A stretch of DNA of 64,000 nt from Frateuria edaphi (GCF_021117405.1 NZ_CP088251.1:3147001-3211000), one strand, 5' to 3'. Counted from the first letter of the stretch, positions 16,707 through 26,425 are shown. Notes: a model not told the origin generated them from the letters alone. Numbers and translations: made by a program.

Positions 16707-17069
16707 GAGCCCCTGTTTCGTATTGCGTTGGTCGTGAACCGCCGGTCGCGGCAGCGCCGGGAGGCGGGAGGTTTCAGGCGAATGAGTGCGCGGCCATCCG
16801 CGAAAGGTTGCCGCGCTCGCTTTTTTCCGACGGGGAGAGCCTCGAGAGCGCGAAGTCCTCGAAATCGCCGACCGCCGCTCTCCCTCTCCCACCGGGGAGA
16901 TGGCTCAGAGCGATGCGAGGCACGCTCAATCGCCGACTGCTTTTCCTCCCTCTCTCCCGGGAGAGGGCTCGAAGGCGCCCGCATCCACCCACTCGAACCC
17001 AACCTTCCGCCAACCGCCCGGCACTTAAGCGAGGTGAGTCGTCCACGACGCATCCGTTGGCCGAAGGAC
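16707..17069. other. Gene-free spacer with CTCTCCC hairpins
   Basis: This 363-base stretch separates the divergent cytochrome b561 gene and the polysaccharide locus, so promoters for both must lie here, but I see no convincing boxes. It holds two repeat-family hairpins: CCCTCTCCC with CGGGGAGA at about 16882-16900, and the 14-base perfect palindrome CTCTCCCGGGAGAG at 16952-16965. The motif ATCGCCGAC also occurs twice near 16863 and 16928. Confidence 0.6.
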
Positions 17070-17507
17070 ATGGACATCAAGCGCATCCAGTTGCAGTCGC
17101 ACGGGGACCACCGGGGCATGCTCATTGCCCTGGAGCCGGAGCGGAACGTGCCGTTCCCGATCCGCCGCGTGTACTACCTGTTCGCGACCCGCGAGAACGT
17201 GCACCGCGGGCGCCACGCACACCGCCACCTCAACCAGCTGGCGATCACCGTGCGCGGCTCGGTGAAATTCATGCTCGACGACGGCAGCGGCCCGACCGAG
17301 GTGGTGCTGGACGATCCCTCGCAGGGGCTTCTGCTCGGGCGCATGGTCTGGCGCGAGCTGTACGACTTCAGCGACGACTGCGTGCTGATGGTGCTGGCCG
17401 ACCAGCCCTACGACCCGGACGACTACATCACCGACTACGACCTCTTCCTCAAGGAGGTCAACGCCGAGCTCTACCCGGCGGAGCTGGTGGCATGTCTCGA
17501 CCGCTAG
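17070..17507 (+). CDS. fdtA: dTDP-sugar 3,4-ketoisomerase (FdtA/WxcM-like)
   Basis: A 145-residue cupin-fold enzyme that isomerises dTDP-4-keto-6-deoxyglucose to the 3-keto sugar on the way to 3-amino-3,6-dideoxy sugars. The family signature is clear: DHRGMLIALE near the start, the RVYYLFAT and RGRHAHRHLNQLAI strands with the catalytic histidine pair, GSVKFMLDDG, and DYITDYDLFLKEV near the end. The pathway partner, an FdtB-type aminotransferase, is at 20032. FdtA-like and QdtA-like enzymes differ in the C4 stereochemistry of the product and cannot be separated by eye. It is the first gene of the locus and overlaps the next by 16 bases. Confidence 0.85.
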   Translation: MDIKRIQLQSHGDHRGMLIALEPERNVPFPIRRVYYLFATRENVHRGRHAHRHLNQLAITVRGSVKFMLDDGSGPTEVVLDDPSQGLLLGRMVWRELYDFSDDCVLMVLADQPYDPDDYITDYDLFLKEVNAELYPAELVACLDR

Positions 17508-18157
17508 TCCTCGTCGGCGCCGGCGAGTTCGCGCAGATCGCCTGCGAATACTTCCAGCACGACAGCGACTATGACGTGCTCGCCTTCAGCGTGGAGCGCG
17601 ATTACCTCGTGCAGCCGCAACTGGCCGACCGCCCGGTACTGCCCTGGGAAACGCTGGAGGAGCACTACCCTCCCGGCGAGGTGGAGCTGTTCGTGGCGAT
17701 CCCCGCCAGCCAGCTCAACCGCTTGCGCCGGCGCTTCTACCTGGAAGCGAAGCATCGCGGCTACAAGCTCGCGACCTACGTCAGCTCGCATGCCTTCGTC
17801 TGGCGCAACGCCGAGATCGGCGAGAACTGCTTCATCTTCGAGAACAACGTGATCCAGCCGTTCGTGCGCGTGGGCGACGATTGCGTGCTGTGGAGCGGCA
17901 ACCACGTGGGCCACCGCACGGTGATCGAGGACCACGTGTTCGTGTCCTCCCACGCGGTGATCTCCGGCTACTGCCGCATCGGCGAAGGCAGCTTCATTGG
18001 CGTCAACGCGACCTTCAACGACGGCGTGAAGGTCGCGCCCTACAACGTCATCGGCGCGGGCGCGCTGGTCACCCGCGATACCGAGCCGGGGCGTGTCTAC
18101 GTCGGCTCGCCGGCGAAGGCGATGCCCAACCGCGCCAGCTTCGGCGTGAGCCTGTAA
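17492..18157 (+). CDS. PglD/NeuD-family sugar acyltransferase
   Basis: A 221-residue cytoplasmic transferase. The N-terminal domain begins PLVLVGAGEFAQIACEYF, a Rossmann-like nucleotide-sugar-binding module. The C-terminal half is a left-handed beta-helix of hexapeptide repeats (IGENCFIFENNVIQPFVRVG and similar), with the catalytic-type His in GNHVGHRTVIEDHVFVSSHAVISG, and the end GSPAKAMPNRA. It would transfer an acetyl (or other acyl) group from CoA to an amino sugar. Given the FdtA/FdtB neighbours, N-acetylation of a 3-amino-3,6-dideoxyhexose is plausible, in the place of FdtC, but the acceptor is inferred. Confidence 0.85.
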   Translation: MSRPLVLVGAGEFAQIACEYFQHDSDYDVLAFSVERDYLVQPQLADRPVLPWETLEEHYPPGEVELFVAIPASQLNRLRRRFYLEAKHRGYKLATYVSSHAFVWRNAEIGENCFIFENNVIQPFVRVGDDCVLWSGNHVGHRTVIEDHVFVSSHAVISGYCRIGEGSFIGVNATFNDGVKVAPYNVIGAGALVTRDTEPGRVYVGSPAKAMPNRASFGVSL

Positions 18158-18159
18158 CC

Positions 18160-19113
18160 ATGTTCGCCTGGCAGAAGAAGGGCCTGGTGTTCGACACCGC
18201 GCGGCGCAGCGTGGGCGCGTGGATGCGCCACTCCGCGCTGACGCCGACGCCCGTGGCGCTCGATGACGAACGCATCCGCGTCTACGCCGGCTTCCGCGAC
18301 CTCGAGGGCGTCAGCCGCATCGGCTACGTCGACCTGCGCGCGGACGATCCGACCGTGGTGATCGGCGTCAGCCGCGAGCCGGTGCTGGACGTCGGCCGCG
18401 GCGGCTGCTTCGACGACAACGGCATGATCCTGGGCGACGTCGTCCGCGCCCCCGGCGGGCTGCACCTGTTCTACGTCGGCTTCCAGCGCGTGGCGCGCGC
18501 CAAGTTCCTGGCCTTCACCGGACTTGCGGTGTCCCGCGACGGCGGCGAGCACTTCCGCCGCGTGCAGGAGACGCCGATCCTCGACCGCGCGCCCGGCCGA
18601 AGCACGATAGCCGCCGTGCACTCGGCGCACTACGAACAAGGCCGCTGGCGGCTCTGGTACGCCGTCGGCGACGACTGGGAGCAGATCGACGGCAGGCCCT
18701 TCCCGCGCTACCACATCCGCCACGCGGAAGCGGTCAGCCTCGATGCGATCCCGCGCGCCGACCACGTGTGCCTGCTGCCGCGCGGCAGCGAGTACCGCAT
18801 CGGCCGGCCGCGGGTGCATCGGCTGGACGGCCGCTACGTCATGTACTTCACCCGCGGCAACCGCACCGGCGAGTACTTCCCCGGCGTCGCGATGAGCGAG
18901 GACGGCCTCGCGTGGGAGCGGCGCGACGAGAGCCTTGGGCTCTGGTTGTCCGGGAGCGGCTGGGATTCGCGCACGATCTGCTACCCGGCACTGCTGCCCC
19001 AGCGCGACCGGCTGCTGATGTTCTACAACGGCAACGACATGGGCGTGGACGGCTTCGGCGTGGCCGAGGCGCGCCTGCATGTGCGCGCAGGTGCCGCCCA
19101 TGCTCAGGCTTAG
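18160..19113 (+). CDS. Five-bladed beta-propeller glycosidase-like protein
   Basis: A 317-residue cytoplasmic protein with no signal peptide. Its repeated blades resemble GH43/GH32-type propeller glycosidases: CFDDNGMILGDVV, HLFYVGFQRV, WRLWYAVGDDW, GRYVMYFTRGNRTGEYFPGVAMSEDG and LLMFYNGNDMGVDGFGVAE. Such proteins occur in O-antigen loci, where they are usually annotated as hypothetical. The lack of a signal sequence argues against polymer degradation outside the cell. It may bind or trim a lipid-linked intermediate. It begins two bases after the acyltransferase and overlaps the next gene by 14 bases, so it belongs to the operon. Confidence 0.72.
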   Translation: MFAWQKKGLVFDTARRSVGAWMRHSALTPTPVALDDERIRVYAGFRDLEGVSRIGYVDLRADDPTVVIGVSREPVLDVGRGGCFDDNGMILGDVVRAPGGLHLFYVGFQRVARAKFLAFTGLAVSRDGGEHFRRVQETPILDRAPGRSTIAAVHSAHYEQGRWRLWYAVGDDWEQIDGRPFPRYHIRHAEAVSLDAIPRADHVCLLPRGSEYRIGRPRVHRLDGRYVMYFTRGNRTGEYFPGVAMSEDGLAWERRDESLGLWLSGSGWDSRTICYPALLPQRDRLLMFYNGNDMGVDGFGVAEARLHVRAGAAHAQA

Positions 19114-20032
19114 GCCCTACGCGCCAGCCGATGCGGTGGCCTGGGACGCGCTGGTGGCGCGCTCGCGCACCGGCAACCTGCTGCATCGGCGCGGCTACAT
19201 GGACTACCACGCGGAGCGCTTCACCGACTGCTCGCTCATCGTCGAGCGCGACGGCGAACCGGTCGCCGCATTTCCCGCCAGCCGCGATGGCCGCGTGGTC
19301 ACCAGCCACGGCGGCCTCACCTACGCCGGCCTGCTGTCGACCGCCGCGCTACGCGCCGAGACGACGCTGGCGGTATTCACGCAGATGGCCGCGCACTACC
19401 GCGCCGCCGGCATGCGCCGCGTGCTCTACAAGGCGGTGCCGTCGGTCTTCCACGCCTACCCCGCCGAGGAGGACCTGTACGCGCTGCATCGCCTGGGCGC
19501 CCATCTGGTGCGTCGCGACCTCTCTTCCGTGGTCGCGCTGCGCGAGGGCTACCGCTTCTCCGCCGAGCGCCGGCGCGACATCCGCCACGCGCGCGAGGCA
19601 GGCGTGCGCATCGAAACCGGCGGCGACCTGGCCGCTTTCCACGCCTTGCTCAGCGAAGTGCTCAAGCGCCACGAGGCGACCCCCACGCACAGCCTGGACG
19701 AACTGCGCCTGCTGCAGTCGCGCTTCCCGCGGCAGATCCTGCTGTACACCGCGCTCGTCGGCAGCGAGTTGCAGGCCGGCGCGCTGGTCTACGACTTCGG
19801 CCGCGTGGTGCACACGCAGTACCTGGCCACCTCCGAGGAAGGCCGGCGCACCTGCGCGCTCAGCCTGCTGCTGGGCGAACTGATCGGCAGCGTCTATGCC
19901 GACCGCCACTACTTCAGCTTCGGCGTCTCCACCGAGCAGGACGGCCGCGTGCTCAACGGCGGCCTGGTGACGCAGAAGGAACGGTTCGGCGCGCGCGCCG
20001 TGGTGCACGACTTCTACGAGTGGCCGCTGTGA
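19100..20032 (+). CDS. GNAT/FemAB-like acyltransferase
   Basis: A 310-residue cytosolic protein of the FemAB-like GNAT superfamily. The N-terminal half includes [20 protein letters not shown] and [11 protein letters not shown], typical of FemAB-related enzymes in polysaccharide loci. The C-terminal half has [18 protein letters not shown] and the donor-site region [23 protein letters not shown]. These enzymes transfer aminoacyl or acyl groups to amino sugars. Here the likely acceptor is the amino sugar made by the neighbouring ketoisomerase and aminotransferase, but this is inference. It ends in a TGATG overlap with the aminotransferase gene. Confidence 0.78.
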   Translation: MLRLRPYAPADAVAWDALVARSRTGNLLHRRGYMDYHAERFTDCSLIVERDGEPVAAFPASRDGRVVTSHGGLTYAGLLSTAALRAETTLAVFTQMAAHYRAAGMRRVLYKAVPSVFHAYPAEEDLYALHRLGAHLVRRDLSSVVALREGYRFSAERRRDIRHAREAGVRIETGGDLAAFHALLSEVLKRHEATPTHSLDELRLLQSRFPRQILLYTALVGSELQAGALVYDFGRVVHTQYLATSEEGRRTCALSLLLGELIGSVYADRHYFSFGVSTEQDGRVLNGGLVTQKERFGARAVVHDFYEWPL

Positions 20033-21159
20033 TGGAAATGCCACGCATCGACGTGCCGTTCCTGAGCCTCGAGGCGGTCAACGCCCGCCACGCCGACGAG
20101 CTCAAGGCCGCGGCCGCGCGCGTGATCGACTCGGGCTGGTACGTGCTGGGCGAGGAACTGGCCGCGTTCGAAAGCGAGTTCGCCGGCTGGTGCGGCGTGC
20201 GCCACGCGATCGGCGTCGGCAACGGACTGGATGCGCTGGCACTGCTGCTGCGCGGCTACATCGAGCTGGGCCGGCTGGCCGAAGGCGACGAGGTGATCGT
20301 GCCCGGCAACACCTTCATCGCCAGTTTCCTGGCGATCACCGGCAACCGGCTGGTGGCGGTCCCGGTGGAACCGGACCCGGCCAGCTTCAATCTCGATCCG
20401 GCGTGCGTGGAAGCGGCGATCGGTCCGCGCACGCGGGCGATCATGGCGGTGCACCTGTACGGCCAACTCGCCGAGATGCCAGCGCTGCGCTCGCTCGCCG
20501 GGCGGCACGGCCTGCTGCTGGTCGAGGACGCCGCGCAGGCGCATGGCGCTGCGTTCGACGGCCGCCGCGCCGGTGCCTTCGGCGATGCGGCCGGCTTCAG
20601 TTTCTTCCCCACCAAGAACCTCGGCGCGCTGGGCGACGCCGGCGCCGTCACCACCGATGACGACGCCCTCGCCCACTGCATCCGGGCGCTGCGCAACTAC
20701 GGCTCCGAGGTGAAGTACCAGCACCGCCTGCGCGGCAGCAATTCGCGGCTGGACGAACTGCAGGCCGCGCTGCTGCGGGTGAAGCTCCGCTACGTCGACG
20801 AAGACACCCGCCTGCGCCGGCAGGTCGCGCGGCGCTACCTCGACGGCATCCGCCATCCCGACATCGTCCTGCCGTTCGTGGCGCGCGAGGACGCCCACGC
20901 CTGGCACCTGTTCGTGCTGCGCTGCCGCCACCGCGACGCGCTGCAGCGCCACCTGCTCGCCTGCGGCATCCAGGCCCAGGTGCACTACCCGGTGCCGCCG
21001 CATCGGCAGCCGGCCTACGCCGGACTGCTCGACGTGCACCTGCCGCTGACCGAGCGCCTGCACGAAGAAGTGCTCAGCCTGCCGCTCGGTCCGACGCTGG
21101 CCGACGCCGACGCCGGACGCGTGATCGCCGCGGTCAATGCATTCCGGAGCCCGGCATGA
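20032..21159 (+). CDS. fdtB: PLP-dependent sugar aminotransferase (DegT/DnrJ family, FdtB-like)
   Basis: A 375-residue cytosolic aminotransferase that transfers an amino group, usually from glutamate, to a 3-keto-deoxy nucleotide sugar. The PLP-binding lysine is in [18 protein letters not shown]. Family marks include [64 protein letters not shown] and [15 protein letters not shown]. With FdtA upstream, the product is probably dTDP-3-amino-3,6-dideoxygalactose or the gluco-isomer. RmlA and RmlB, which would supply the dTDP-sugar, are not in this window. It overlaps the flippase gene by four bases. Confidence 0.88.
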   Translation: MEMPRIDVPFLSLEAVNARHADELKAAAARVIDSGWYVLGEELAAFESEFAGWCGVRHAIGVGNGLDALALLLRGYIELGRLAEGDEVIVPGNTFIASFLAITGNRLVAVPVEPDPASFNLDPACVEAAIGPRTRAIMAVHLYGQLAEMPALRSLAGRHGLLLVEDAAQAHGAAFDGRRAGAFGDAAGFSFFPTKNLGALGDAGAVTTDDDALAHCIRALRNYGSEVKYQHRLRGSNSRLDELQAALLRVKLRYVDEDTRLRRQVARRYLDGIRHPDIVLPFVAREDAHAWHLFVLRCRHRDALQRHLLACGIQAQVHYPVPPHRQPAYAGLLDVHLPLTERLHEEVLSLPLGPTLADADAGRVIAAVNAFRSPA

Positions 21160-22406
21160 ACATCGCCCGCGCCAGCCTCTACTCCACCGCCGCCACCGCG
21201 GCGCGGCTGCTCGCGGCGCTGGTGGTGGTCAAGCTGGTGGCTTCCTTCGCCGGGCCCGAGGGCATCGGCAAGCTCGGCCAGTTCATGAGCCTGATGTCGC
21301 TGCTGGCGGTGCTCGCCGGCGGCGGCATCAGCGCCGGGCTGGTGAAATACGTGGCCGAGTACCGCGAGGACCCGGCGAGGCTTTCGCGCCTGCTCGCCTC
21401 GGCGCTGTGGTATGCGCTGTGCGCCTCCTGCCTGATCGGCTGCCTGGCCCTGCTGTGCAGCCGGCCGCTGGCGCTGTGGCTGCTGGACGACGCGCGCTAC
21501 CAGGGCCTGATCCGCACGCTGGCCGTGGCGCAGCTCGGCATCGCGCTGGTCAACTACCTGCTCTCGGTGATCAACGGCTTCATGGACGTGCAGCGCCTGG
21601 CGCTGGTGCAGGTCACGGGTTCGGCGATCAGCATCACCGTGGCGCTGGTGCTGTCGGCGTGGCTGCATCTGTATGGCGCGCTGCTGGCGCTGATCCTGGG
21701 CCAGGTGCTGTGGCTGGCGATCGGGTTGCCGGCGTTCCGGCGCAGCCCTTACTTCCGCCCCGGCATGTGGAAGGCGCGCTTCGATCGCGAGATGACCACG
21801 CGGCTGGCGGCGTTCTCGATCATGACGCTGAGCTCGGCGGTGCTCTCGCCGTTGGTGAACATCGCCGTACGCCAGCACCTTGCCGCGCAGTTCGGCTGGA
21901 CCGAGGTCGGCTACTGGCAGGCGGTGACGCGGGTGTCCGACGCCTACCTGCTGTTCCTCACCGCGGCGATCAACATCTACTACCTGCCCAAGCTCGCCGC
22001 CACGCACGAGCGCGACGCGCTGGCGCACGAGCTGTTCCAGGGCTGGCGATTCCTGATGCCGGTCGTGGTCGCACTGGCGCTGGCGGTCTGGCTTGGGCGC
22101 GGCTGGATCACCCGCTTCCTGTTCACCAGCGACTTCGCGCTGGCCAACACGCTGTACGGGCCGCAGCTGATCGGCGACGTGATCAAGATCGCCTCGTTCG
22201 TGCCCTCCTACGTGATGCTGGCCAAGGCGATGACGCGGCTGTTCGTCGCCTCCGAATGCGTGTTCGCGCTGAGCTACCTGGTACTGGTGCACCTGCTCAC
22301 CGCGCGCTTCGGGCTGGTCGGCGCGGTGTATGCCTTCAGCGCCAACTACGCGCTGTACCTGGGCTTCACCCTGGTGGTGGCGCGACGCTACCTGGAGCGG
22401 CTATGA
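21156..22406 (+). CDS. wzx: Wzx-type O-antigen flippase
   Basis: A 416-residue integral membrane protein with about 12 hydrophobic helices, of the MATE/MVF-related polysaccharide transporter family. The N-terminus [30 protein letters not shown] and the glycine-rich [20 protein letters not shown] match the WzxE-like group. It should flip undecaprenyl-linked repeat units across the inner membrane for polymerisation in the periplasm. It overlaps both neighbours in ATGA junctions, showing tight translational coupling with the aminotransferase and the first glycosyltransferase. The specific repeat unit is unknown. Confidence 0.88.
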   Translation: MNIARASLYSTAATAARLLAALVVVKLVASFAGPEGIGKLGQFMSLMSLLAVLAGGGISAGLVKYVAEYREDPARLSRLLASALWYALCASCLIGCLALLCSRPLALWLLDDARYQGLIRTLAVAQLGIALVNYLLSVINGFMDVQRLALVQVTGSAISITVALVLSAWLHLYGALLALILGQVLWLAIGLPAFRRSPYFRPGMWKARFDREMTTRLAAFSIMTLSSAVLSPLVNIAVRQHLAAQFGWTEVGYWQAVTRVSDAYLLFLTAAINIYYLPKLAATHERDALAHELFQGWRFLMPVVVALALAVWLGRGWITRFLFTSDFALANTLYGPQLIGDVIKIASFVPSYVMLAKAMTRLFVASECVFALSYLVLVHLLTARFGLVGAVYAFSANYALYLGFTLVVARRYLERL

Positions 22407-23323
22407 GCGCGCCGCTGGTCTCGGTCCTGATCCCCGCGTTCAACCACGAGCGCTTCGTGCAGCGCTGCCTGGACAGCGTGCTGGAAGACCCGTGGCCGAC
22501 GAAGGAGCTGGTGATCATCGACGACGGCTCGACCGACGGCACCGGCGAGCGCATCGCGGCCTGGGTCGCGCGGCATGCGCGCGAGATTCCCGTGCGCTTC
22601 CTGCGCCGCCCCAACAAGGGCGTTGCCGCCACGCTCAACGAACTGGCCGCGCTGGCGCGGGGCGAGTTCCTGCGGCTGGGCGCCAGCGACGACTATTTCC
22701 TGCCCGGCGGGCTCGAAGCGCAGGTGCGCTACCTGCAGGCCCACCCAGGCAAGCAGGCGGTGGTCGGCGATTCGATCGTCATCGACCAGCACGACCGATG
22801 CCTACACGAGAGCGGCATGTGCGGACTGCACCGTGCCGACAAGCGGCTCTATCGCACCGACGCCGGCATCCGTCGCGCGGTGATCGGCCAATGGGCGGTC
22901 GGCGGCGCGGTGGTGCTGCTGCGTCGCGACGCGCTGCAACGCGTCGGCGGCTGGACCGAGGGCCTGCGCATCGACGACTGGGATTTCTTCCTGCGCCTGG
23001 CCGCGCGCGACGCGCTGGGCTTCATCGACGTGCGCGTGTGCGCCTACCGCGTCCACGAGGCCAACCTGAGCAAGACCCGGCACGTCGCCACGCGCGTGTC
23101 GAACCTGGTCGAATCGCGCCACGTCGCCCTGCGCCACGCGCGTCTGTTCGAGGGCACGGACCGCATCCTGCTCAAGGCACAGGCGCACTACATCGGCGCC
23201 AAGATCGCCTTCCTGCGGCGCCAGCCCATCGCACTGTCCTGGCACATGGCCGCCTACCTCGCCCTGGCCGCGCTCGCCCGTACCGGCCTGGCGGCGCCGC
23301 CGACCCTCGCGAGGCACGCATGA
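22403..23323 (+). CDS. Family 2 glycosyltransferase
   Basis: A 306-residue GT2 (GT-A fold) enzyme working on the cytoplasmic face. The N-terminus VSVLIPAFNHERFVQRCLDS leads to ELVIIDDGSTDGTGERI, the nucleotide-binding core, and LRLGASDDYFLPGG, which contains the metal-binding DXD-like acidic pair. GGWTEGLRIDDWDFFLRLA holds the ED/DD catalytic-base motif. No membrane segments are present apart from a hydrophobic C-terminal stretch (MAAYLALAALARTGLAAP). Donor and acceptor sugars cannot be read from sequence. It overlaps the flippase and polymerase genes by four bases each. Confidence 0.88.
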   Translation: MSAPLVSVLIPAFNHERFVQRCLDSVLEDPWPTKELVIIDDGSTDGTGERIAAWVARHAREIPVRFLRRPNKGVAATLNELAALARGEFLRLGASDDYFLPGGLEAQVRYLQAHPGKQAVVGDSIVIDQHDRCLHESGMCGLHRADKRLYRTDAGIRRAVIGQWAVGGAVVLLRRDALQRVGGWTEGLRIDDWDFFLRLAARDALGFIDVRVCAYRVHEANLSKTRHVATRVSNLVESRHVALRHARLFEGTDRILLKAQAHYIGAKIAFLRRQPIALSWHMAAYLALAALARTGLAAPPTLARHA

Positions 23324-24453
23324 CGCTGCTGCGTTTTCCTTCCCTCTGGCTCGCGTTGCCGCTGCTGTTCGCCTGCGCGGTGACGCTGCTCACCTACGAC
23401 CTGCCCGAAGGGTACGGCGAGGGCATCACGCTGCTGGCCAGCTGTGCCGGCGCGGTGCTGCTGCTCGATCTGGTGACGGGCAACCGGTTGCCACCGCTGG
23501 CGCGCTTTCGCCTGCGCGAGTACGCCGGCACGCGCGAGGGGTTTGTCGCGCTGGCCTTCGCGCTCGCCGTGCTGGCTTTCTGCCTGCTGGACCTACTGCT
23601 GTTCCCGGTCGCGCTGGTGGACGATCCACGCGCCTACGCCACGATGGAGGGCGGACGCGAGCACATCCGGCACATCTCGGACATGTGCTGGGTGCTGCCG
23701 CCGGTGGGGCTCCTGTGCACGCGCAAGCGCTGGCTGCGCCGGTCGCTGGTGGTCGCGGGCCTTTTGTTCCCGATCCTGGTGATCGACCGCAACCGCCTGC
23801 TCAACGGCCTGTTCGCGCTGGCGCTGGTGATCGTGCTGCGGCGGGACGAACACGCGCCGTTGCCGTGGAAGCGCATCGTGCTGATCGCGCTGGCAGGCGC
23901 CACCGTGTTCTCGGTGCTGGGCATGCTCCGTTCCGGTCCGCTGGAGGGCCTGACGCTGCCTTTCGGCGGCCTGTATCGCGCCTCGCCGCAGGGCATCAAG
24001 TGGCTGCTGCTCTACATCAGCGCCGGGCCGTACAACTTCGGCGCGATCGAGGCGAAGCATTACCTGGACGCCAGCTTCCTGATCCACCAGACGGTGCCGC
24101 TGAGCGGCTCGGTGGCGACCGCCGGCACGTCCATTCCACTGGATTCGCCGACGGTCAACGTGGGCACGGAGTTCTTCCCTTTCCTGATGGCCTGGGGCCC
24201 GGCGGGCGCGGCGGCGGCGGTGTTCGCGCTGTACCTGTGGCTGCAGTGGAGCGTGCGCCGGCTGTGGCCGAACGTGTCGCTGTTCGGGCTGCTGGTCTTC
24301 CTGCGCATGGCCTACGTCTGCCTGATGGCGCCGTTCGCGCCGCAGGCTTTCATCTGGACCAACGTCGACTTCATCGCGCTTTGCCTGCTGCTGCAGTTGT
24401 TCGCCGCGTGGCTGCCTGCGCGCGCCCCCACGCTTTCGATCCACCCGACCTGA
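23320..24453 (+). CDS. Wzy-like O-antigen polymerase
   Basis: A 377-residue polytopic membrane protein with about ten hydrophobic helices and little similarity that can be seen by eye, as expected for Wzy polymerases. The large periplasmic loop is about residues 215-285 (LYRASPQGIKWLLLYISAGP to SPTVNVGTEFFPF). It contains arginines and aromatic residues suited to polymer binding. The position between Wzx/GT2 and a Wzz-like gene is the best evidence. It would join lipid-linked repeat units in the periplasm. An alternative is an O-acetyltransferase-like membrane protein, but the acyltransferase-3 signature is absent. Confidence 0.72.
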   Translation: MTLLRFPSLWLALPLLFACAVTLLTYDLPEGYGEGITLLASCAGAVLLLDLVTGNRLPPLARFRLREYAGTREGFVALAFALAVLAFCLLDLLLFPVALVDDPRAYATMEGGREHIRHISDMCWVLPPVGLLCTRKRWLRRSLVVAGLLFPILVIDRNRLLNGLFALALVIVLRRDEHAPLPWKRIVLIALAGATVFSVLGMLRSGPLEGLTLPFGGLYRASPQGIKWLLLYISAGPYNFGAIEAKHYLDASFLIHQTVPLSGSVATAGTSIPLDSPTVNVGTEFFPFLMAWGPAGAAAAVFALYLWLQWSVRRLWPNVSLFGLLVFLRMAYVCLMAPFAPQAFIWTNVDFIALCLLLQLFAAWLPARAPTLSIHPT

Positions 24454-24457
24454 GTGC

Positions 24458-25351
24458 ATGCCCATGGAACATGACGAGATCTACCTGATCGACCTGTGGC
24501 GGATCCTGCGCCGCGAATGGCGCTGGTTCGTCGCCGTGGCGGTGGTGGTGGTGGCGGCCGCGGTGTTCTTCGCACAGACGGCGCGCCCGCGCTGGGAGGC
24601 GACCGCCTGGATCCGGCCCGGCCAGCTTTCGCCGGTCCCGCCCGGCCTGGACCCTCGGATCGAGCCGTTCCAGCGGGTCATCGAGCGCATGGAGACGCAC
24701 GAGTTCCAGGACGCGGTGCTGCACGACCTGGGCCTGTCGCCGCGTTCGGCCGAGGCCCACCTGTACCGGGGCAGCTTCGATCTCGACCCCTCGCCCTACG
24801 CCGGCCTGCTCAAGCTGACCCTGCGCGGGTACTCGCGACAGCAGGCGCAGCGCTTCGTGGAAGTCACCTTCGAGCACCTGCAACGGCTGCACGAAGGTCT
24901 GATGGCCGAACCGCTGGAGCTGGCCCAGGCACGGCTTAAACAGGCCGAGGCACAACTGCGCGATGCGACCGCCGAGCGCGACCGGCTGCGGCGGGCCCTC
25001 GAAGAATCGCACGAGCGCCAAGACCTGATGCTCGCCAGCATGGTGTTGAGCAGCAGCAACCAGGAGGTGCGCCAGCTGCAGCAGACCGTCAGCGACCTGA
25101 AGGCGCGGTTGACCGCCAGCTACTCCTACCAGACCACGCTCGCCTGGCCGATCTACGTGCCCGACCATCCGGTCTATCCCAACCGCGTGCTGATCTGGGG
25201 CGCCGGACTGGTGCTCGGGTTGGGCCTGGGGCTGGTGGCGGCGGTGGCGCGCAACGCAGCGCGGCGGGCGGGGACGCTGGTCGCGAGCGTCCCTTCGACG
25301 CCGGCGCTGGGCGCCTACGCCCAAGGCGAACGGGGAGTTGGGCAACGCTAG
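24458..25351 (+). CDS. Wzz-like chain-length determinant protein
   Basis: A 297-residue protein with the polysaccharide co-polymerase layout: a short cytoplasmic N-terminus (DEIYLIDLWRILRREWRW), a first membrane helix near residues 22-42, and a periplasmic domain with a coiled-coil stretch (about 145-225, heptad-like LAQARLKQAEAQLRD and QEVRQLQQTVSDLKARL). The second helix is at about 244-265, with glycines (LIWGAGLVLGLGLGLVAAVA). No tyrosine-kinase domain is attached. It would set the polymer length produced by the Wzy-like protein next door. A second ATG at 24464 is equally possible as a start. Confidence 0.78.
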   Translation: MPMEHDEIYLIDLWRILRREWRWFVAVAVVVVAAAVFFAQTARPRWEATAWIRPGQLSPVPPGLDPRIEPFQRVIERMETHEFQDAVLHDLGLSPRSAEAHLYRGSFDLDPSPYAGLLKLTLRGYSRQQAQRFVEVTFEHLQRLHEGLMAEPLELAQARLKQAEAQLRDATAERDRLRRALEESHERQDLMLASMVLSSSNQEVRQLQQTVSDLKARLTASYSYQTTLAWPIYVPDHPVYPNRVLIWGAGLVLGLGLGLVAAVARNAARRAGTLVASVPSTPALGAYAQGERGVGQR

Positions 25352-25440
25352 CAAGCGCTTGCCCTCGAATCCAACGTTCGACGTTCCCTTTGCCCCGGGA
25401 CCGGACGGGTGAGGTTTCGGGCGAAGCGCGGCATCCGGTA

Positions 25441-25479
25441 GAGCCCTCTGTCCATCCGCTCTCCCGGGGGAGAGGGCTC
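25441..25479. repeat. Solo CTCTCCC-family hairpin with nine-base inverted ends
   Basis: GAGCCCTCT at 25441-25449 is exactly inverted at 25471-25479 (AGAGGGCTC), enclosing an inner CTCTCCC/GGGGGAGAG pairing. It lies in the 218-base gap between the Wzz-like gene and the methyltransferase and probably separates the two halves of the polysaccharide locus. No other feature is evident in the gap. Confidence 0.7.
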
Positions 25480-25569
25480 GGCTACAACTTCAACCACACC
25501 CCGCACACCAGGCACTCACATCAGCCATGGAACGCCGGCCGCATCCGCATGGCGCCACGCGAGGACAGC

Positions 25570-26421
25570 ATGAACCACCCACTCCCGCTCGCTCCGCCCG
25601 ACGCATCGCACGGTGCGATCAGCGAAGCGCAGTTGCTCGACACCCAGCGTGCCTTCGACAGCGTGGCGCCCGACTACGACGGTCCGCGCGGCAACAACGA
25701 GCTGATCCAGCGCATGCGCGCGCAATTGTGGGACACCGTGCAGCGTGAACTGCCCGCCGGCTCGCGCCTGCTCGACCTCGGCTGCGGCACTGGCCTGGAC
25801 GCGATCGAATTCGCCCGCCGCGGTTACGGCGTGCTGGCCACCGACTGGTCGCCGCAGATGGTCGAACGCACCCGCGCGCGCGCCGCCGCCAGCGCCCTGG
25901 CCAGCCAGGTCGCCACCGCCCACCTCGGCGTGCAACAGCTCGACCGCCTGAGCGGCGAGTTCGACGGCATCTACTCCAACTTCGGTCCGCTCAACTGCGC
26001 TCCCGACCTCGCCACCGTCGCCAGAGAATGCGCCCGCCTGCTGCGCCCGGGCGGCAAGCTGGTGTTCTCCGTGATCGGCCGGCTCTGCCCCTGGGAGCTG
26101 GGCCACTACGCGATGCGCGGCCGCTTCCGCCGCGCCGCCGTGCGCTGGGCGCGCAAGCCGATGGCGGTGGGCATGAACCGCCACGTGATCTGGACCCGCT
26201 ATTACCTGCCGCGCGAGTTCCACGGCGCCTTCGCCGCGCACTTTGCGCTCGCCTCCTACCGCGCGCTCAGCCTGTTCCTGCCGCCGCCCTACCTGGTCGA
26301 GTTCTACCGTCGCCACGAGAGGTATTGCGAACGGCTCGGCCGACTCGACGACCGCCTCGGCGGCTGGCCGTTCCTGCGCGACATGGGCGATCACTTCCTG
26401 ATCGTGATGCAGCGTCGCTGA
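25570..26421 (+). CDS. SAM-dependent class I methyltransferase
   Basis: A 283-residue cytosolic methyltransferase. The Rossmann fold shows AFDSVAPDYDGPRGNN, SAM-binding motif I LLDLGCGTGLDAIEF, motif II region VLATDWSPQMVERTRARA and motif IV FDGIYSNFGPLNCAPD. The C-terminal part (about 165-283) is rich in aromatic and arginine residues and probably recognises a hydrophobic or lipid-linked acceptor. The ATG is preceded by GAGGA at 25561-25565. It opens the second half of the locus, four bases before the amidohydrolase. The substrate is unknown. Confidence 0.85.
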   Translation: MNHPLPLAPPDASHGAISEAQLLDTQRAFDSVAPDYDGPRGNNELIQRMRAQLWDTVQRELPAGSRLLDLGCGTGLDAIEFARRGYGVLATDWSPQMVERTRARAAASALASQVATAHLGVQQLDRLSGEFDGIYSNFGPLNCAPDLATVARECARLLRPGGKLVFSVIGRLCPWELGHYAMRGRFRRAAVRWARKPMAVGMNRHVIWTRYYLPREFHGAFAAHFALASYRALSLFLPPPYLVEFYRRHERYCERLGRLDDRLGGWPFLRDMGDHFLIVMQRR

Positions 26422-26425
26422 GACC

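Noticed and set aside
15960-17069. Upstream extension of the FdtA frame across the cytochrome genes
   Set aside because: FdtA homology begins at 17070 and the extension is antisense to real genes.
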